A DNA stretch of 64,000 nt from UBA4744 sp963718995 (GTDB lineage Bacteria; Actinomycetota; Acidimicrobiia; Spongiisociales; UBA4744), in assembly GCA_963718995.1 (NCBI GenBank), contig CAVRAP010000021.1, forward strand, positions 248,001-312,000, read 5' to 3'. Under the pieces are notes generated by a model. The model was given only the letters and a program-made list of their open reading frames with translations, was not told the DNA's origin and searched no databases. Below are positions 19,009 to 29,279 of the stretch, in pieces; the stretch's first letter is position 1; each line of letters opens with the position of its first letter. A program made the position numbers and the translations under genes.

Positions 19009-20352
19009 ATGACGGACTATCAAGACGCTCTTGCGTTCCTCGATCGCCACATCGGTCTCGGTGTCAAGCCGGGTCTCGAGCGAATGGTGGCGATGCTCGA
19101 CATGCTGGCCAGTCCCCACAAGGCCTATCCGATTGTTCATATCACCGGCAGCAACGGCAAGACGTCGACCGCTCGCATAGCAACCTCTCTCCTGGCTGCC
19201 CACGGTCTGACGGTGGGGACGTTCACCTCGCCTCACCTCGAGCGAGTGGAAGAACGCCTATCCATCAACGGTATCCAGGCAACGCCGGAAGAGTTCGCGG
19301 CAGGCAGTTGAGGATGTAGCGCCGTTTGCCGATTTGCTCGAAGAGCGAACCGGCGAACGCCCAACCTACTTCGAGTTGACGGCCGCAATTGCCTTCGCTT
19401 GGTTTGCCTCGCACGCGGTCGATGTCGCGGTCGTGGAAGTTGGCCTTGGCGGCCGCCTCGACGCGACGAACGCCGCCGACGGATCCGTCGCAGTTGTGAC
19501 CGGCGTGTCTCGCTCGAGCACGTCAGCTTCCTCGGTGATTCTGTCGAGCAGATTGCCCGGGAAAAGCTGGCCATTGCCAAGCCCGGAAGTGTCCTGATTG
19601 CCGGTCCTATGTCTGAAGATGCCGATCGTGAAGCGATCCGGCACGCGGCCGGGCAGTCGATCGAACTGCGTCGGTATGGACATGATTATCGTGTGGCGGA
19701 GGCCGTGCGGGCGGTGGGCGGATGGTTGTGCGAGATAGAAGGCATGTACGCCACATACGCCGACCTCTATCTGCCGCTTCACGGGCGCCATCAGACGCTG
19801 AACCTGGCAGTAGCCGTTGCGGCGGTTGAGGAACTGTACGGCCGAGCACTATCGGCTGAGGCCGCCATCGAGGGGGCCGGTGCAGCGTCATCACCCGGTC
19901 GGCTCGAGGTCTTGGGACACCGACCCTTGGTGATCGTCGACGGCGCACACAACGATGAGGGGTTCGGTGTTCTGGCAGATGCCATGGACGAGGAGTTTCC
20001 GGCGCTCGAGTGGACGGTGGTTATGGGGGTGTTGGGCGACAAGGACCTCGACGCCATGCTCGGGCATCTCAAGGGGAACGTAGCACGGTTCTTCGCCACG
20101 GCTCCGGACAGCGACCGGGCTTGTAGACCGGAGGAGGTAGCGACCGCGGCCCGGCGGGTCCTCGGCCCCGATGTCGAGGTGATTGAAGTCCCGGACGTCT
20201 CGCTGGCGGTGACTTCGGCGAGAGTAGCGACGCCCTCTGATGGCGCACTGCTGGTAACCGGTTCCCTCTATGTCGTCGGGGAGAGCCGACCGGTTTTGCG
20301 GGGATCGGATGCTTCTCTGCCCCGGTCGAGGCCGTATCACGAACTCAGCTGA
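19009..20352 (+). CDS. folC: Folylpolyglutamate / dihydrofolate synthase, two frame errors
   Basis: Start ATG 19009. The Mur-ligase-like P-loop is VHITGSNGKTSTARI; then FTSPHLERVEERLSING, FELTAAIAFAWFA, VEVGLGGRLDATN and the late DGAHNDEGF. Three frames must be joined: removing one G at about 19302 (giving EEFAAAVEDVAP) and a TC duplication at about 19508 (giving VTGVSLEHVSFLGDS) yields 446 residues, the normal length. Adds glutamates to folates. valS-folC-ndk is a standard actinobacterial order. Confidence 0.9.
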
Positions 20353-20391
20353 CCGTTTACCATCCCGTCAGAACCCTCCAAAGGAGACTGC

Positions 20392-20799
20392 ATGGGCATC
20401 GAGAAAACCTTCGCCATGGTCAAGCCGGATGGCGTAGCGCGCGGACTCATCGGCGAGGTCATCGGCCGCTTCGAGCGCAAAGGGCTGCGACTCGAGAGGA
20501 TCCGCAGTCTGCACATCGACGAAGCGATGGCGAGACTGCACTATGCCGAACACACCGAAAAACCCTTCTTTGGCGAGCTCGTTGAGTTCATCACCAGTGG
20601 TCCGGTCGTGGCGATGGAGTGGTCCGGAGAGTCCGCCGTTGGTGTGGCCCGCACCCTGATGGGTACAACCGATCCCAAACAAGCGGCCCCGGGGACGATT
20701 CGCGGTGACTTCGGACTGGTGGTCACCAACAACATCGTGCACGGATCAGATTCGGTGGAGAGCGCAAAGCGAGAGCTGGGAATCTTTTTCGGAGAGTGA
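20392..20799 (+). CDS. ndk: Nucleoside diphosphate kinase
   Basis: 135 residues from ATG 20392 with AAGGAG 5 bases upstream. Transfers a gamma phosphate between nucleotides through a phospho-His; the active-site segment NNIVHGSDSVESA with that His is intact, as are KTFAMVKPDGV and the RTLMGTTDP nucleotide loop. Normal length. Confidence 0.97.
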   Translation: MGIEKTFAMVKPDGVARGLIGEVIGRFERKGLRLERIRSLHIDEAMARLHYAEHTEKPFFGELVEFITSGPVVAMEWSGESAVGVARTLMGTTDPKQAAPGTIRGDFGLVVTNNIVHGSDSVESAKRELGIFFGE

Positions 20800-20886
20800 A
20801 ACTCAGGTGGGGAGGCGAGCGCCGGGCGAGTTGCGGGCCTGTCCGTGTCCCGTCTGAAACCCGGGGGCCGACGACGAAGGGGAACA

Positions 20887-20919
20887 GGGGCCGTGGATTT
20901 CACTGCCTGCGGCCCCGCG
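20887..20919 (+). terminator. Hairpin after ndk
   Basis: GGGGCCG and CGGCCCC can form a 7-bp stem around a loop of about 16 bases between ndk and mreB. There is no T tract, so it may be a terminator, an attenuator or nothing. Confidence 0.3.
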
Positions 20920-21001
20920 ACAGCGCCTGGTGGCCCACTTCACATAGCCATTCCGACAAGCGACCGGTAAGCTGTCTGAGTTCTTCGATCTGGGGCCTCT
21001 C

Positions 21002-22033
21002 ATGGCTGACTCACTTTTTGCTGTTGCTGGTCAGGATATGGCCATCGACCTCGGCACGGCCAACACGCTGGTATATGTGCGCGGCTCGGGCATCGTCCTC
21101 AACGAGCCGTCGGTGGTTGCCATCAACACTCGTAACAACCGGGCCCTGGCAGTGGGAATGGAAGCCAAGCGGATGATTGGACGGACCCCGTCCTACATCC
21201 AGGCGATCCGGCCGCTGCGCGACGGCGTTATCGCCGATTTCGATATCACCGAGAAGATGCTCCGCTATTTCATTCAAAAGGTGCACAAGCGGCGCTGGGC
21301 GAAGCCTCGCATTGTGATCTGCGTGCCGTCCGGGATCACCCCGGTGGAGCGGAGGGCCGTCGAAGAGGCTGCCTATCACGCCGGAGCTCGCCGGGCGTAC
21401 ACGATCGAGGAGCCCATGGCCGCTGCCATCGGAGTTGGATTGCCCGTCGGGGAGCCCTCGGGGAGCATGGTCGTCGACATTGGTGGCGGAACTACCGAGG
21501 TGGCCGTGATTTCGCTTGGAGGCATTGTCGTGTCCCGCAGTATCCGGATCGGCGGAGACGAGTTGGACGAGGCGATCATCGATTGGGTCAAGAAGGAGTA
21601 CAACCTGCTGCTCGGCGAGCGGACCGCCGAGCAGATCAAAATGGCGATTGGGTCCGCGTTTCCCTACGCGGAGGAGCCGGCGGCCGAAGTGCGAGGTCGC
21701 GACTTGATCTCGGGGCTTCCCAAGACGATCGTTTTGTCCAGTCCGGAGATCCGCGAAGCAATCGAAGAACCTGTTCAACAGACGGTCGATGCGGTGAAGT
21801 TCACGCTCGACAAGACTCCACCGGAACTGTCGGCCGACATCATGGAGCGGGGGATTGTGATGACGGGCGGTGGAGCCCTCCTCCATGGTATCGACGAACG
21901 GCTTGCCTACGAGACCGGTATGCCGATTGTGACCGCCGATCGACCGTTGCAGTCGGTCGTCGTGGGTTCAGGTAAGTGCCTCGAAGAGTTCGATGCATTA
22001 CAGGGGGTCCTGGTCTCGTCGAGCCGCGCCTGA
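21002..22033 (+). CDS. mreB: Rod shape-determining actin homologue MreB
   Basis: 343 residues from ATG 21002. Actin-fold motifs in order: phosphate 1 AIDLGTANTLVYV, EPSVVAI, phosphate 2 MVVDIGGGTTEVAVISL, IGGDELDEAI and the adenosine motif IVMTGGGALLHGI. Forms membrane-bound filaments that guide lateral wall synthesis. It heads the mreBCD-mrdA-rodA operon, implying a rod-shaped cell with an elongasome; many actinobacteria that grow at the poles lack mreB. Confidence 0.97.
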   Translation: MADSLFAVAGQDMAIDLGTANTLVYVRGSGIVLNEPSVVAINTRNNRALAVGMEAKRMIGRTPSYIQAIRPLRDGVIADFDITEKMLRYFIQKVHKRRWAKPRIVICVPSGITPVERRAVEEAAYHAGARRAYTIEEPMAAAIGVGLPVGEPSGSMVVDIGGGTTEVAVISLGGIVVSRSIRIGGDELDEAIIDWVKKEYNLLLGERTAEQIKMAIGSAFPYAEEPAAEVRGRDLISGLPKTIVLSSPEIREAIEEPVQQTVDAVKFTLDKTPPELSADIMERGIVMTGGGALLHGIDERLAYETGMPIVTADRPLQSVVVGSGKCLEEFDALQGVLVSSSRA

Positions 22034-22093
22034 GGTGACCGGCATGCAGTTTGTGTCTGGGGTAGGTCTACCGACCCTGGGAAGGTCCGTGCG

Positions 22094-22996
22094 ATGAGAG
22101 AACGGCGCTACCAGGATCGAGCTACGCCGATGTTGGTGGTTCTGGTCATAGTGTCCTTCCTACTCATGACTTTCGACATTCGGGCTTCGGGCGGAGGCGT
22201 CGCCGGAACCCTTCGCGAGGGTACCCAGGCCGTCCTGGCTCCGGTGCAGAAGTTTGCAACGTCGCTGATCTCCCCGGTGGTCGACTTCATCGACGGTCTG
22301 GCGAATCTGGCAGGGTTGAGAGACGAAAACGAGGCGTTACGTCGCAAGATCACCGAACTCGAGGCGCGAGTTGACGAGGTTGGAACGCTGGAGGCGGAAG
22401 TAGAGACTCTGCGCCGGGTCGCCGACCTCACCCTTCCGGACGAATCTATACCGACCCAACCGGCCAGAGTGATCGCCCGTGGCGATAACTTCGACTCCAG
22501 TTTCACCATTGGCAAGGGCACCCGCGATGGCATCGTCGTCGGCAACCCGGTGGTGGACGAGAACGGTGCGCTGGTTGGCGAGATCAGCCTGGTCGCCCCC
22601 GCTTCGGCAACCGTGGTACCGATTATTCGGCCAACCGGAGCCGTCACCGTTGCATCACAGACCGGTGAGACCGGGATTGTGCTCGGGCAGGGAAGTGCCG
22701 TCTTGATCCTGGAGGTGAACCCCGCCGCGGAGCCCGTATTCGCCGACTACCTCCTCCTCACGGCCGGGAGCACAAAATTCCCCCCCGGTTTGTCGGTCGC
22801 AAAAGTGGCCGAGTCGGCCAGTCCTGAAGCTGGCAAAATCCGAACCGAAGCTATTCCTATTGCGGACTTCAACCGGCTGAAGCTGGTGGTTGTGCTGCAA
22901 TGGACCTTTGCGGCGGGCGAAACGTCGGAGGAGCAACCCGCCACGGAGGAAACTACCCAGCCGGGTGATGCCGGATCAGACCCGGGTACGCCATGA
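22094..22996 (+). CDS. mreC: Rod shape-determining protein MreC
   Basis: 300 residues from ATG 22094. Membrane segment at about residues 12-30, a coiled coil (LRDENEALRRKITELEARV), then the extracytoplasmic double beta-barrel domain (GTRDGIVVGNPVV, GLVG-like turns) and an acidic Glu/Thr/Pro tail. Links MreB to the penicillin-binding protein in the periplasm-facing space. Overlaps mreD by ATGA. Confidence 0.95.
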   Translation: MRERRYQDRATPMLVVLVIVSFLLMTFDIRASGGGVAGTLREGTQAVLAPVQKFATSLISPVVDFIDGLANLAGLRDENEALRRKITELEARVDEVGTLEAEVETLRRVADLTLPDESIPTQPARVIARGDNFDSSFTIGKGTRDGIVVGNPVVDENGALVGEISLVAPASATVVPIIRPTGAVTVASQTGETGIVLGQGSAVLILEVNPAAEPVFADYLLLTAGSTKFPPGLSVAKVAESASPEAGKIRTEAIPIADFNRLKLVVVLQWTFAAGETSEEQPATEETTQPGDAGSDPGTP

Positions 22997-23499
22997 GGAC
23001 CCGGGCCCTAGGGCTCTCGTTGCTGGCTGCCGCCCTCGCGGTTGTTCTGCAGACCACGCTCTTTGCCCAGGTGCGGGTTTTCGAAGTCGCCCCGGATCTG
23101 GTCATGTTGACGGTCATCGCCGTCGCTCGGCGACTCGATGCCGAGCCGGCTGTTCTGCTTGGTTTCACGTCCGGGCTCGCCGTAGATCTCCTCGGTAGCT
23201 CACCGCTCGGCCTCCGAGCTCTGGTTCTGACGTTGATCGCGTATGCCACCGTTCGAACGAGAGATCGGTTCGACATCAATATCGTGGCGACGGGCCTAGC
23301 TGTGGTCTTGCTCAGCTTGCTCGGCGTTGTGTTGGTTGTTGTGATCGGTACGCTGTTTGGGGAAGCGAGCTTCAGGGACCCGAACGTATTCCGCAAAATC
23401 CTCCTGGTTCCCGTCTACAACCTCGTGTTGTCCATCGGGGTCTTCCCACTGGTCACGCTGGTTGTCTCAGGGAGGCGGCGGAGGGAGTCATTGCTATGA
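22993..23499 (+). CDS. mreD: Rod shape-determining protein MreD
   Basis: 168 residues from ATG 22993. Five to six hydrophobic segments with the family pattern LQTTLFAQVRVFEVAPDLVM and GFTSGLAVDLLGSSPLG. Membrane partner of MreC. Overlaps mreC and mrdA by 4 bp on each side, so it lies in a tightly coupled operon. Confidence 0.93.
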   Translation: MRTRALGLSLLAAALAVVLQTTLFAQVRVFEVAPDLVMLTVIAVARRLDAEPAVLLGFTSGLAVDLLGSSPLGLRALVLTLIAYATVRTRDRFDINIVATGLAVVLLSLLGVVLVVVIGTLFGEASFRDPNVFRKILLVPVYNLVLSIGVFPLVTLVVSGRRRRESLL

Positions 23500-25442
23500 A
23501 GCTCAGCTGGCGGCTCACCTGGATGGTTGTTGTATTCGTTGCGATGTTCGGCGTGCTGTTCACGCGGCTTTGGTTCGTGCAGGTTGCCGCCGGTGAGACG
23601 TACGATCGGCAGGCGGAAGATCAGATTGTGCGACTCGATCCGACCCTCGCTCCTCGCGGCAACATCATTGATCGAGATGGCATCCCGCTGGCCACGAGCA
23701 GCCTGGAGCCGTGGATCGTGGTCGATCGAAAGCAGATCCCCCTCAAGGACGAGGAGCGGGTCATCCAACAGCTGTCAGGCCTTCTCGAGTTGGCGGCTGT
23801 TGAGGTGTCCGCAGCCTTTGAAGACGCCGGATCTGGTAAGCGGTTCCTGCTTGCCGAGGTTGACCCGGCGACGGAGTTCTATGTGCTCGAGCATCAGGAC
23901 GAATTGCCGGGCGTCGGCATCGAAGAAGTTCCGGTACGTCGGTACCCCCAGAGTGACGTCATGGCTCATGTGCTCGGCCACATCGGAAGACCTTCGCCGG
24001 GCGACCTGGAGGAGAACCCCAAACTCGATCCCAACAGCACCGTCGGAAAATCGGGCGTCGAGCGCTCCTACGATGATCTCCTCCAGGGGAGTGCGGGTTT
24101 CGTTGCCAACCAGGTCAACGCAACCGGCAAGGTGCTCAAGCCACTTGGTGGGGAACCGGCCCGCACGGGCGCGACACTGCAGTTGACTACCGACATCGAC
24201 ACTCAGGAAGTCTTGGAATTCGCCCTCGAGGAAGCCGTTCGGTTGGCGAATCGAGTAAAAGTTGCGACCAACAACTACACGAACTTCGCCGAACGGTCGG
24301 CCGGGGTGGTCATCGATGTAACCGACGGGTCCATTCTCGCCATGGGCTCATATCCGGACTTCGACCCGGAAGTTTTTGTCAGCGGGTTGACCCAGCGAGA
24401 GTTCGACGCACTGCTCGAAAGGAAAGTGTTCAGCAACCTGGCCATTCAGGCCCTCTACCCGCCGGCCTCGACGTTCAAAGCCATCACGTACACGACCGCG
24501 CTTCAAGAGCGGATCTTCCCTGAAGGAACCCTGTCTGCCAACGATCTCATCGAATGCAGTTCCCGGCTCAACGCGCCATTCACCGATGCATCTCAGCTCG
24601 TTTGGCGAAACTGGACGTGGCCGAATGACGACGGATTGCAGGATCTCCACACCGCGTTCGAACGTTCCTGCAACATCTACTTCTGGCAGATTGCTTTGCG
24701 GATCTGGAACGATTTCAAAGAAACCGATCGGGAAGGTGTCATCCAGGATTGGGCACGGGCCGTCGGGATGGGCGAGCGGACCGGTATCGATTTGCCGTAT
24801 GAAGCGCAGGGAATCGTGCCGGATCGGGACCTCTTCAATACCTGGCTCGATGAGCAGCCCTGGCGGGTCCGGCCCGAAGGGTGGCTGGGTGGCGACCTGA
24901 TGCAGACCGCCGTTGGCCAGGGCGCCGTGTTGAGCACGCCACTGCAGCTGGCAACTGCCTACGCCACGCTCGTGAACGGCGGTACCTTCTGGCGGCCGCG
25001 AGTCGTGCAGAGCTCTTTCGATGCAGACGGGCAGCTGATCGAGGAGTACGAACCCGTACCGGTGCGTGACATCGGCATCGCTCCCACCACTGTGCAGTCG
25101 CTCCTCGGTGACATGCGGCGCGTGGTGACCGCAGGCACGGCAGCCTCGGCCTTCTCCGACATGGGCGCAGACGCTTACCGGGTGGGCGGCAAGACGGGAA
25201 CGGCCCAAATGGGACAGGAGTGCGAAGGCGTTGGGGCAGAGCGAGTGTGCAAGGACCGGGACAACACCGCCTGGTTTGCCGGGGTAGCACCTATCGATAG
25301 TCCCCGTTATGTGGTTGTGGTCGTCGTTGAAGAAGGAGGCAGCGGGGGACGGGTGGCCGCCCCGGTGGCGCGCCACATCATGCAATACCTGCTTGGCCTC
25401 GACCCGACGCCCATCAACGACCCGAAGGTCGAGGGTGACTGA
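23496..25442 (+). CDS. mrdA: Penicillin-binding protein 2 (elongasome transpeptidase)
   Basis: 648 residues from ATG 23496. N-terminal membrane helix, a PBP dimerisation region (APRGNIIDRDGIPLA), then the transpeptidase domain with SxxK as PASTFKAITY, SxN as ERSCNIYF and KTGTAQ. Class B PBP that cross-links peptidoglycan during elongation together with RodA, whose gene overlaps its stop codon by one base (TGATG). Confidence 0.96.
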   Translation: MKLSWRLTWMVVVFVAMFGVLFTRLWFVQVAAGETYDRQAEDQIVRLDPTLAPRGNIIDRDGIPLATSSLEPWIVVDRKQIPLKDEERVIQQLSGLLELAAVEVSAAFEDAGSGKRFLLAEVDPATEFYVLEHQDELPGVGIEEVPVRRYPQSDVMAHVLGHIGRPSPGDLEENPKLDPNSTVGKSGVERSYDDLLQGSAGFVANQVNATGKVLKPLGGEPARTGATLQLTTDIDTQEVLEFALEEAVRLANRVKVATNNYTNFAERSAGVVIDVTDGSILAMGSYPDFDPEVFVSGLTQREFDALLERKVFSNLAIQALYPPASTFKAITYTTALQERIFPEGTLSANDLIECSSRLNAPFTDASQLVWRNWTWPNDDGLQDLHTAFERSCNIYFWQIALRIWNDFKETDREGVIQDWARAVGMGERTGIDLPYEAQGIVPDRDLFNTWLDEQPWRVRPEGWLGGDLMQTAVGQGAVLSTPLQLATAYATLVNGGTFWRPRVVQSSFDADGQLIEEYEPVPVRDIGIAPTTVQSLLGDMRRVVTAGTAASAFSDMGADAYRVGGKTGTAQMGQECEGVGAERVCKDRDNTAWFAGVAPIDSPRYVVVVVVEEGGSGGRVAAPVARHIMQYLLGLDPTPINDPKVEGD

Positions 25443-26608
25443 TGGCCGCTATCGCCCGCAGCAGCCCGCCGGCCATTTCCGATCGTCGCCGACCAACTCC
25501 TGACATCATCCTCTTCGTGGCGATGGTTGCTCTCGCAGCTGTCGGAGTACTCATGGTGTATTCGGCGTCGAAGAACCGGTTGGAGGCACTCGGTCTCGAT
25601 CCCACCGGCGACATGGTTGATCAGGCGATCTTCGCTGCAGTCGGTCTGGTGCTGTTCTTTCTTGCTTCTTTCATCGACTACCGGGAATGGCGAAATGTCG
25701 CGCCGTTTCTCTACATCGCGACCCTGATAGCGCTCGGGGCCGTCTTCCTGTTCGAGCCGGGTGCTGCTCGAGCGCAGCGCTGGATTCCGATCGGCTCCTA
25801 CCAGCTCCAACCGGCGGAATTTGCCAAGGTGGCGATGATCATGGTCCTCGCCTCTGTGTTGGTGCCCGCCAAAGAAGAAGGGATGAGCTGGCGCCGGCTC
25901 ATTCAGACCATCGTGATTGTGGCGCTCCCGGCAGTCTTGATCTACATGGAGCCGGACCTGGGGACGATGCTGGTCTTCGCTTTTATCACCCTGGTCATGC
26001 TCTTTGTAGGGGGAACCACGCTTCGCCAGTTGACCGTCTTGATGATGGCGGCCGGATCCGGTGCGCTGGCCATTTGGAGACTTGGTCTCCTCCGTGACTA
26101 TCAGATTGAACGCCTCCAGAGCATCTTCAACCCGGCTGCAGCCGACCCCCTCGGTGCCGCCTACAACCGTATCCAAAGTGAGATCGCCATCGGCAGCGGT
26201 GGGATCTTTGGCAAGGGGCTCTTTCTTGGTACCCAGACAAACCTCGACTTTGTGCCTGCCCAGGCCACCGACTTCATCTTCACGGCGGTAGGGGAGCAGC
26301 TCGGGTTTGTCGGTGGGGCCCTCGTGTTGCTGGCTTATGCCATCATCATGTGGCGACTGGTCGTCATCGCCGTCAATGCCCGTGACCGCTACGGCGTGCT
26401 GGTGGTAGTGGGGATTGCCGCCATGTTTGCCTTCCACGTCTACATCAACATCGGTATGACGGTCGGCATCGCCCCCGTGACAGGTCTGCCGCTGCCGTTC
26501 ATGAGCGCCGGGGGGTCGACGTTCGTGACGATGGCCATCGCGCTCGGCATAGCCAACTCCGTCTGGTTGCGAAGATCTCCGGTACCGGGCGAGACGTACA
26601 TTGTGTGA
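25442..26608 (+). CDS. rodA: Peptidoglycan glycosyltransferase RodA (SEDS family)
   Basis: 388 residues from ATG 25442. About ten membrane helices; SEDS landmarks include ARAQRWIPIGSYQLQPAEFAK, the EPDLGTMLVF segment with the conserved Asp, NRIQSEIAIGSGGIFGKG and PLPFMSAGGST. Polymerises lipid II as partner of the adjacent PBP2. Last gene of the elongasome operon; a strong hairpin covers its stop. Confidence 0.96.
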   Translation: MAAIARSSPPAISDRRRPTPDIILFVAMVALAAVGVLMVYSASKNRLEALGLDPTGDMVDQAIFAAVGLVLFFLASFIDYREWRNVAPFLYIATLIALGAVFLFEPGAARAQRWIPIGSYQLQPAEFAKVAMIMVLASVLVPAKEEGMSWRRLIQTIVIVALPAVLIYMEPDLGTMLVFAFITLVMLFVGGTTLRQLTVLMMAAGSGALAIWRLGLLRDYQIERLQSIFNPAAADPLGAAYNRIQSEIAIGSGGIFGKGLFLGTQTNLDFVPAQATDFIFTAVGEQLGFVGGALVLLAYAIIMWRLVVIAVNARDRYGVLVVVGIAAMFAFHVYINIGMTVGIAPVTGLPLPFMSAGGSTFVTMAIALGIANSVWLRRSPVPGETYIV

Positions 26609-26628
26609 CCGGCTGCGCCGGTCACACA
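26602..26628 (+). terminator. Hairpin terminator spanning the rodA stop
   Basis: A perfect 12-bp stem, TGTGTGACCGGC with GCCGGTCACACA, around a 3-base loop. The rodA TGA lies in the left arm. There is no T tract (AAGCTTTC follows), yet the stem is very stable. Confidence 0.6.
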
Positions 26629-26721
26629 AGCTTTCAGCGACCAGACCGCTCCGCTGGCCCAGCTCGTAGACCACCGGGCCGCCTGCTGGTTGCCGACCGC
26701 TGATTGCTACGCTTGCTGGCT

Positions 26722-27303
26722 ATGTACCGACGGGGTGAACAGGGCTGGGTCGAGGTCGTGTGTGGCCCTATGTTCTCGGGTAAGAGCGAAGAGTTGATAC
26801 GCCGGGTGACCCGGTCCAAGATCGCCCGCATTCCGGTGCAGACGTTCAAGCCGGCCGTTGACATTCGATACGCAGCGGCCGAAGTGGTGTCACACAGCAG
26901 CCTGTCGGTGGAGGCCAGCCCGGTTGAGGACTCGGCCGCGCTCCTCAAAGCGGTCGAAGATGCCACCGTCGTCATCGGAGTGGACGAAGCCCAGTTCTTT
27001 GATCAGGGGCTGGTGGAAGTCGTCGATTATCTGGCCAAAGCGGGAAAGCAGGTCATTGTGGCCGGCCTTGATCTCGACTATTTGAGCCGCCCGTTCGAAC
27101 CGATTCCGACGCTGGCCAGCCACGCCGAGTATGTCACCAAGATGCTGGCAGTGTGCCACCGCTGCGGCGCTCCGGCCGGCTACACCCAGCGAATCGTTCG
27201 TTCGGACGAGCTGGTCGTGCTGGGTGCCACAGATGCCTACGAAGCTCGGTGCCGGCTCTGTTACGACCCGACCGAACCGGAGCAACCAAAGCTTCTGGAG
27301 TGA
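26722..27303 (+). CDS. tdk: Thymidine kinase (type II)
   Basis: 193 residues from ATG 26722 (a TTG at 26704 is weaker). Walker A VVCGPMFSGKSEELIRR, Walker B GVDEAQFFDQ, the lasso/substrate part VIVAGLDLDY and a structural zinc site (CHRCGAP and CRLCYDP). Salvages thymidine to dTMP. Sits alone between the rodA hairpin and the RNase E/G leader. Confidence 0.96.
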   Translation: MYRRGEQGWVEVVCGPMFSGKSEELIRRVTRSKIARIPVQTFKPAVDIRYAAAEVVSHSSLSVEASPVEDSAALLKAVEDATVVIGVDEAQFFDQGLVEVVDYLAKAGKQVIVAGLDLDYLSRPFEPIPTLASHAEYVTKMLAVCHRCGAPAGYTQRIVRSDELVVLGATDAYEARCRLCYDPTEPEQPKLLE

Positions 27304-27672
27304 CCGGTCGCCGGTTTCCAGTTGCCAGATCGGCTGGGAACTTCAACGTGGCCGGATCGCGATAGTGGTGCTGGCTCTGGATCCCGGGTTCTCCTCAGGA
27401 TCACTCTCCGTGCTACGCTGTCTGTAGCCGCCAGTCGGCGGCTGTTGTTTCGCGGACTCGAACGGAGAGAGCGGTGGTTTTCCTGTCGCCGCTTCTTCCC
27501 GGTTCCGGCACCCTTCGCTTGGATCACCGGGGAAAAGCACATAGTGGCCCTTCTGCTGGATGCGTTCCGGTGTTGGCCCCAAACTGCTCCGTCTTGTCCC
27601 CTGCGGCCGGTAGGGCCCAGCGGGATACCGCACTACACCCGGCGCCTGACGTCGGAGGAGGAGTTCATCTGT
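27304..27672 (+). other. 369-bp leader upstream of RNase E/G
   Basis: No convincing gene. The frame is open through to the RNase gene but its composition is unlike protein (Cys/Arg/Pro-rich). A strong Shine-Dalgarno, GGAGGAGG (27652-27659), lies just before ATG 27673. In enterobacteria the rne 5' untranslated region mediates autoregulation by RNase E; whether this leader does the same is inference. The left part may hold the promoter. Confidence 0.4.
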
Positions 27673-29214
27673 ATGGCCATGTTTCGCCGGAAGACGCCCA
27701 CAGTCATCCGCAAGGGCGTCGGCAGCGAATCGATCGTCGAACACAAGACCAGACGCGTCGGACGCGCCGTGGTCCAGGTGCGGCGTATCAAAGAAGCGCC
27801 GTCTAAACCCGAGCGCAAGACCGAACCCAAGCCCAAACCAAAACGACCTGCCGGTACCAGGCAGCGGCGACCGGCCAACGGTCGTGGGCGAACTGCTATT
27901 CGGGATGAAGAGATCATTCTCCCGCCCGAGACCGAGCGGAAACAGATGCTCGTCCGGGTCCTCCCGCATCAGACCCAGGTCGTTGTCCTCGAAGGACCGG
28001 TGCTCGTCGAGCACCACGTAGCTCGCTCCGATCGCACATCGGTGGTCGGCAATGTCTACGTGGGCAGAGTTCGCAATGTGCTTCCCGGAATGGAAGCGGC
28101 TTTTGTGGATTTCGGTGAAGCCAAGAACGGAGTTCTCTACGCGGGGGACATCCAATACGACCCGTCGAAGCACGGGAAACGCCGGCCGCGCATCGAAGAA
28201 GCGCTCAACAAGGGCGACGAGGTTCTCGTGCAAGTGGTCAAGGACGCCATGGGAGAAAAGGGCGCGCGGCTGACCAACCAGATCTCGCTGCCGGGGCGGT
28301 ACCTCGTGCTGGTGCCGAACTCGGACGTGCAGGGCATCAGTCGGCGGCTTCCCGACGACGATCGGCAACGGCTGCGCGACATCATCCGTGATGCCAAGCC
28401 GGAAGGCTACGGAGTGATTGTGCGGACCGCAGCCGCCGCGGCATCAAAAAGCGAAATCCGAGCGGATATCGAACGATTGACGCAGACGTGGGAGGAGATC
28501 CAGAAATCCGGGAAAGGCGGGACTTCCCCCCGGGTTGTGTATCAAGAGCCAACGCTGCTGCTGCGAGTCCTGCGAGAGCACTACACACCGGAGTTCCGGC
28601 GGCTGATGATCGACGACGCCGAAGCGTACGAAGCCGTCATCGACTACCTCAAAGAGATCGACTCAGATCTCATTCGAACCGTCCAGATGTACGAGGATAC
28701 GCTGCCCCTCTTCGAGAGGTTCCACGTCGAGGATCAGCTGCGCAAGGCCCTCGATCGCAAAGTGTGGTTGCCGTCCGGCGGGCATCTGGTCATCGATCGA
28801 ACCGAAGCTCTGACCGTTATCGACGTCAACACCGGCAAATTCGTTGGCAGTTCCAGCCTCGAGGAGACGGTGCTGCAGAACAACCTGGAGGCGGCGGAGG
28901 AGATCGGCAGACAGTTGCGGTTGAGAGACATCGGCGGCATCATCGTGATCGACTTCATCGACATGGAGACCGAAACGAACCAGCTGGCCTTGCTCCGGAG
29001 GTTGCGGGAGACGCTGGCGAAGGACAAGACCCGGACGCAGGTGTTTGATGTCTCCAACCTGGGACTCGTCGAGATGACCAGAAAGAACGTTTCGGAGGGA
29101 TTGCTGGAGACGTTTTCTGATCTTTGCCCCACCTGCAATGGGCGAGGTGTGCTCCTTCATGAGGCAGCCGCCACGCAAGGCACGCGAGTTGAAGACCATG
29201 AGAGCGTCCGCTGA
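27673..29214 (+). CDS. rne: Ribonuclease E/G family endoribonuclease
   Basis: 513 residues from ATG 27673 after GGAGGAGG. A basic N-terminal extension (KPERKTEPKPKPKRP) precedes the catalytic core: the S1 domain (VGNVYVGRVRNVLPGMEAAFVDFG), the 5' sensor region, the DNase-I-like domain with the Mg site LTVIDVNTGKFVG and IIVIDFIDM, and the zinc link CPTCNGRG. The C-terminus is short, as in RNase G, with the basic region at the N-terminus instead. Matures rRNA and degrades mRNA. Followed by rplU and rpmA, the conserved order. Confidence 0.93.
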   Translation: MAMFRRKTPTVIRKGVGSESIVEHKTRRVGRAVVQVRRIKEAPSKPERKTEPKPKPKRPAGTRQRRPANGRGRTAIRDEEIILPPETERKQMLVRVLPHQTQVVVLEGPVLVEHHVARSDRTSVVGNVYVGRVRNVLPGMEAAFVDFGEAKNGVLYAGDIQYDPSKHGKRRPRIEEALNKGDEVLVQVVKDAMGEKGARLTNQISLPGRYLVLVPNSDVQGISRRLPDDDRQRLRDIIRDAKPEGYGVIVRTAAAAASKSEIRADIERLTQTWEEIQKSGKGGTSPRVVYQEPTLLLRVLREHYTPEFRRLMIDDAEAYEAVIDYLKEIDSDLIRTVQMYEDTLPLFERFHVEDQLRKALDRKVWLPSGGHLVIDRTEALTVIDVNTGKFVGSSSLEETVLQNNLEAAEEIGRQLRLRDIGGIIVIDFIDMETETNQLALLRRLRETLAKDKTRTQVFDVSNLGLVEMTRKNVSEGLLETFSDLCPTCNGRGVLLHEAAATQGTRVEDHESVR

Positions 29215-29279
29215 GCAAATATTGGCAAGCACCGGGAAACGGTTAGAGTTACCGGGCTTCAGATCGAGGTAGATCCATC

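Noticed and set aside
25307..26674. 455-codon open frame antisense to rodA
   Set aside because: rodA is certain; the antisense product is a His/Asp/Arg-rich low-complexity sequence.
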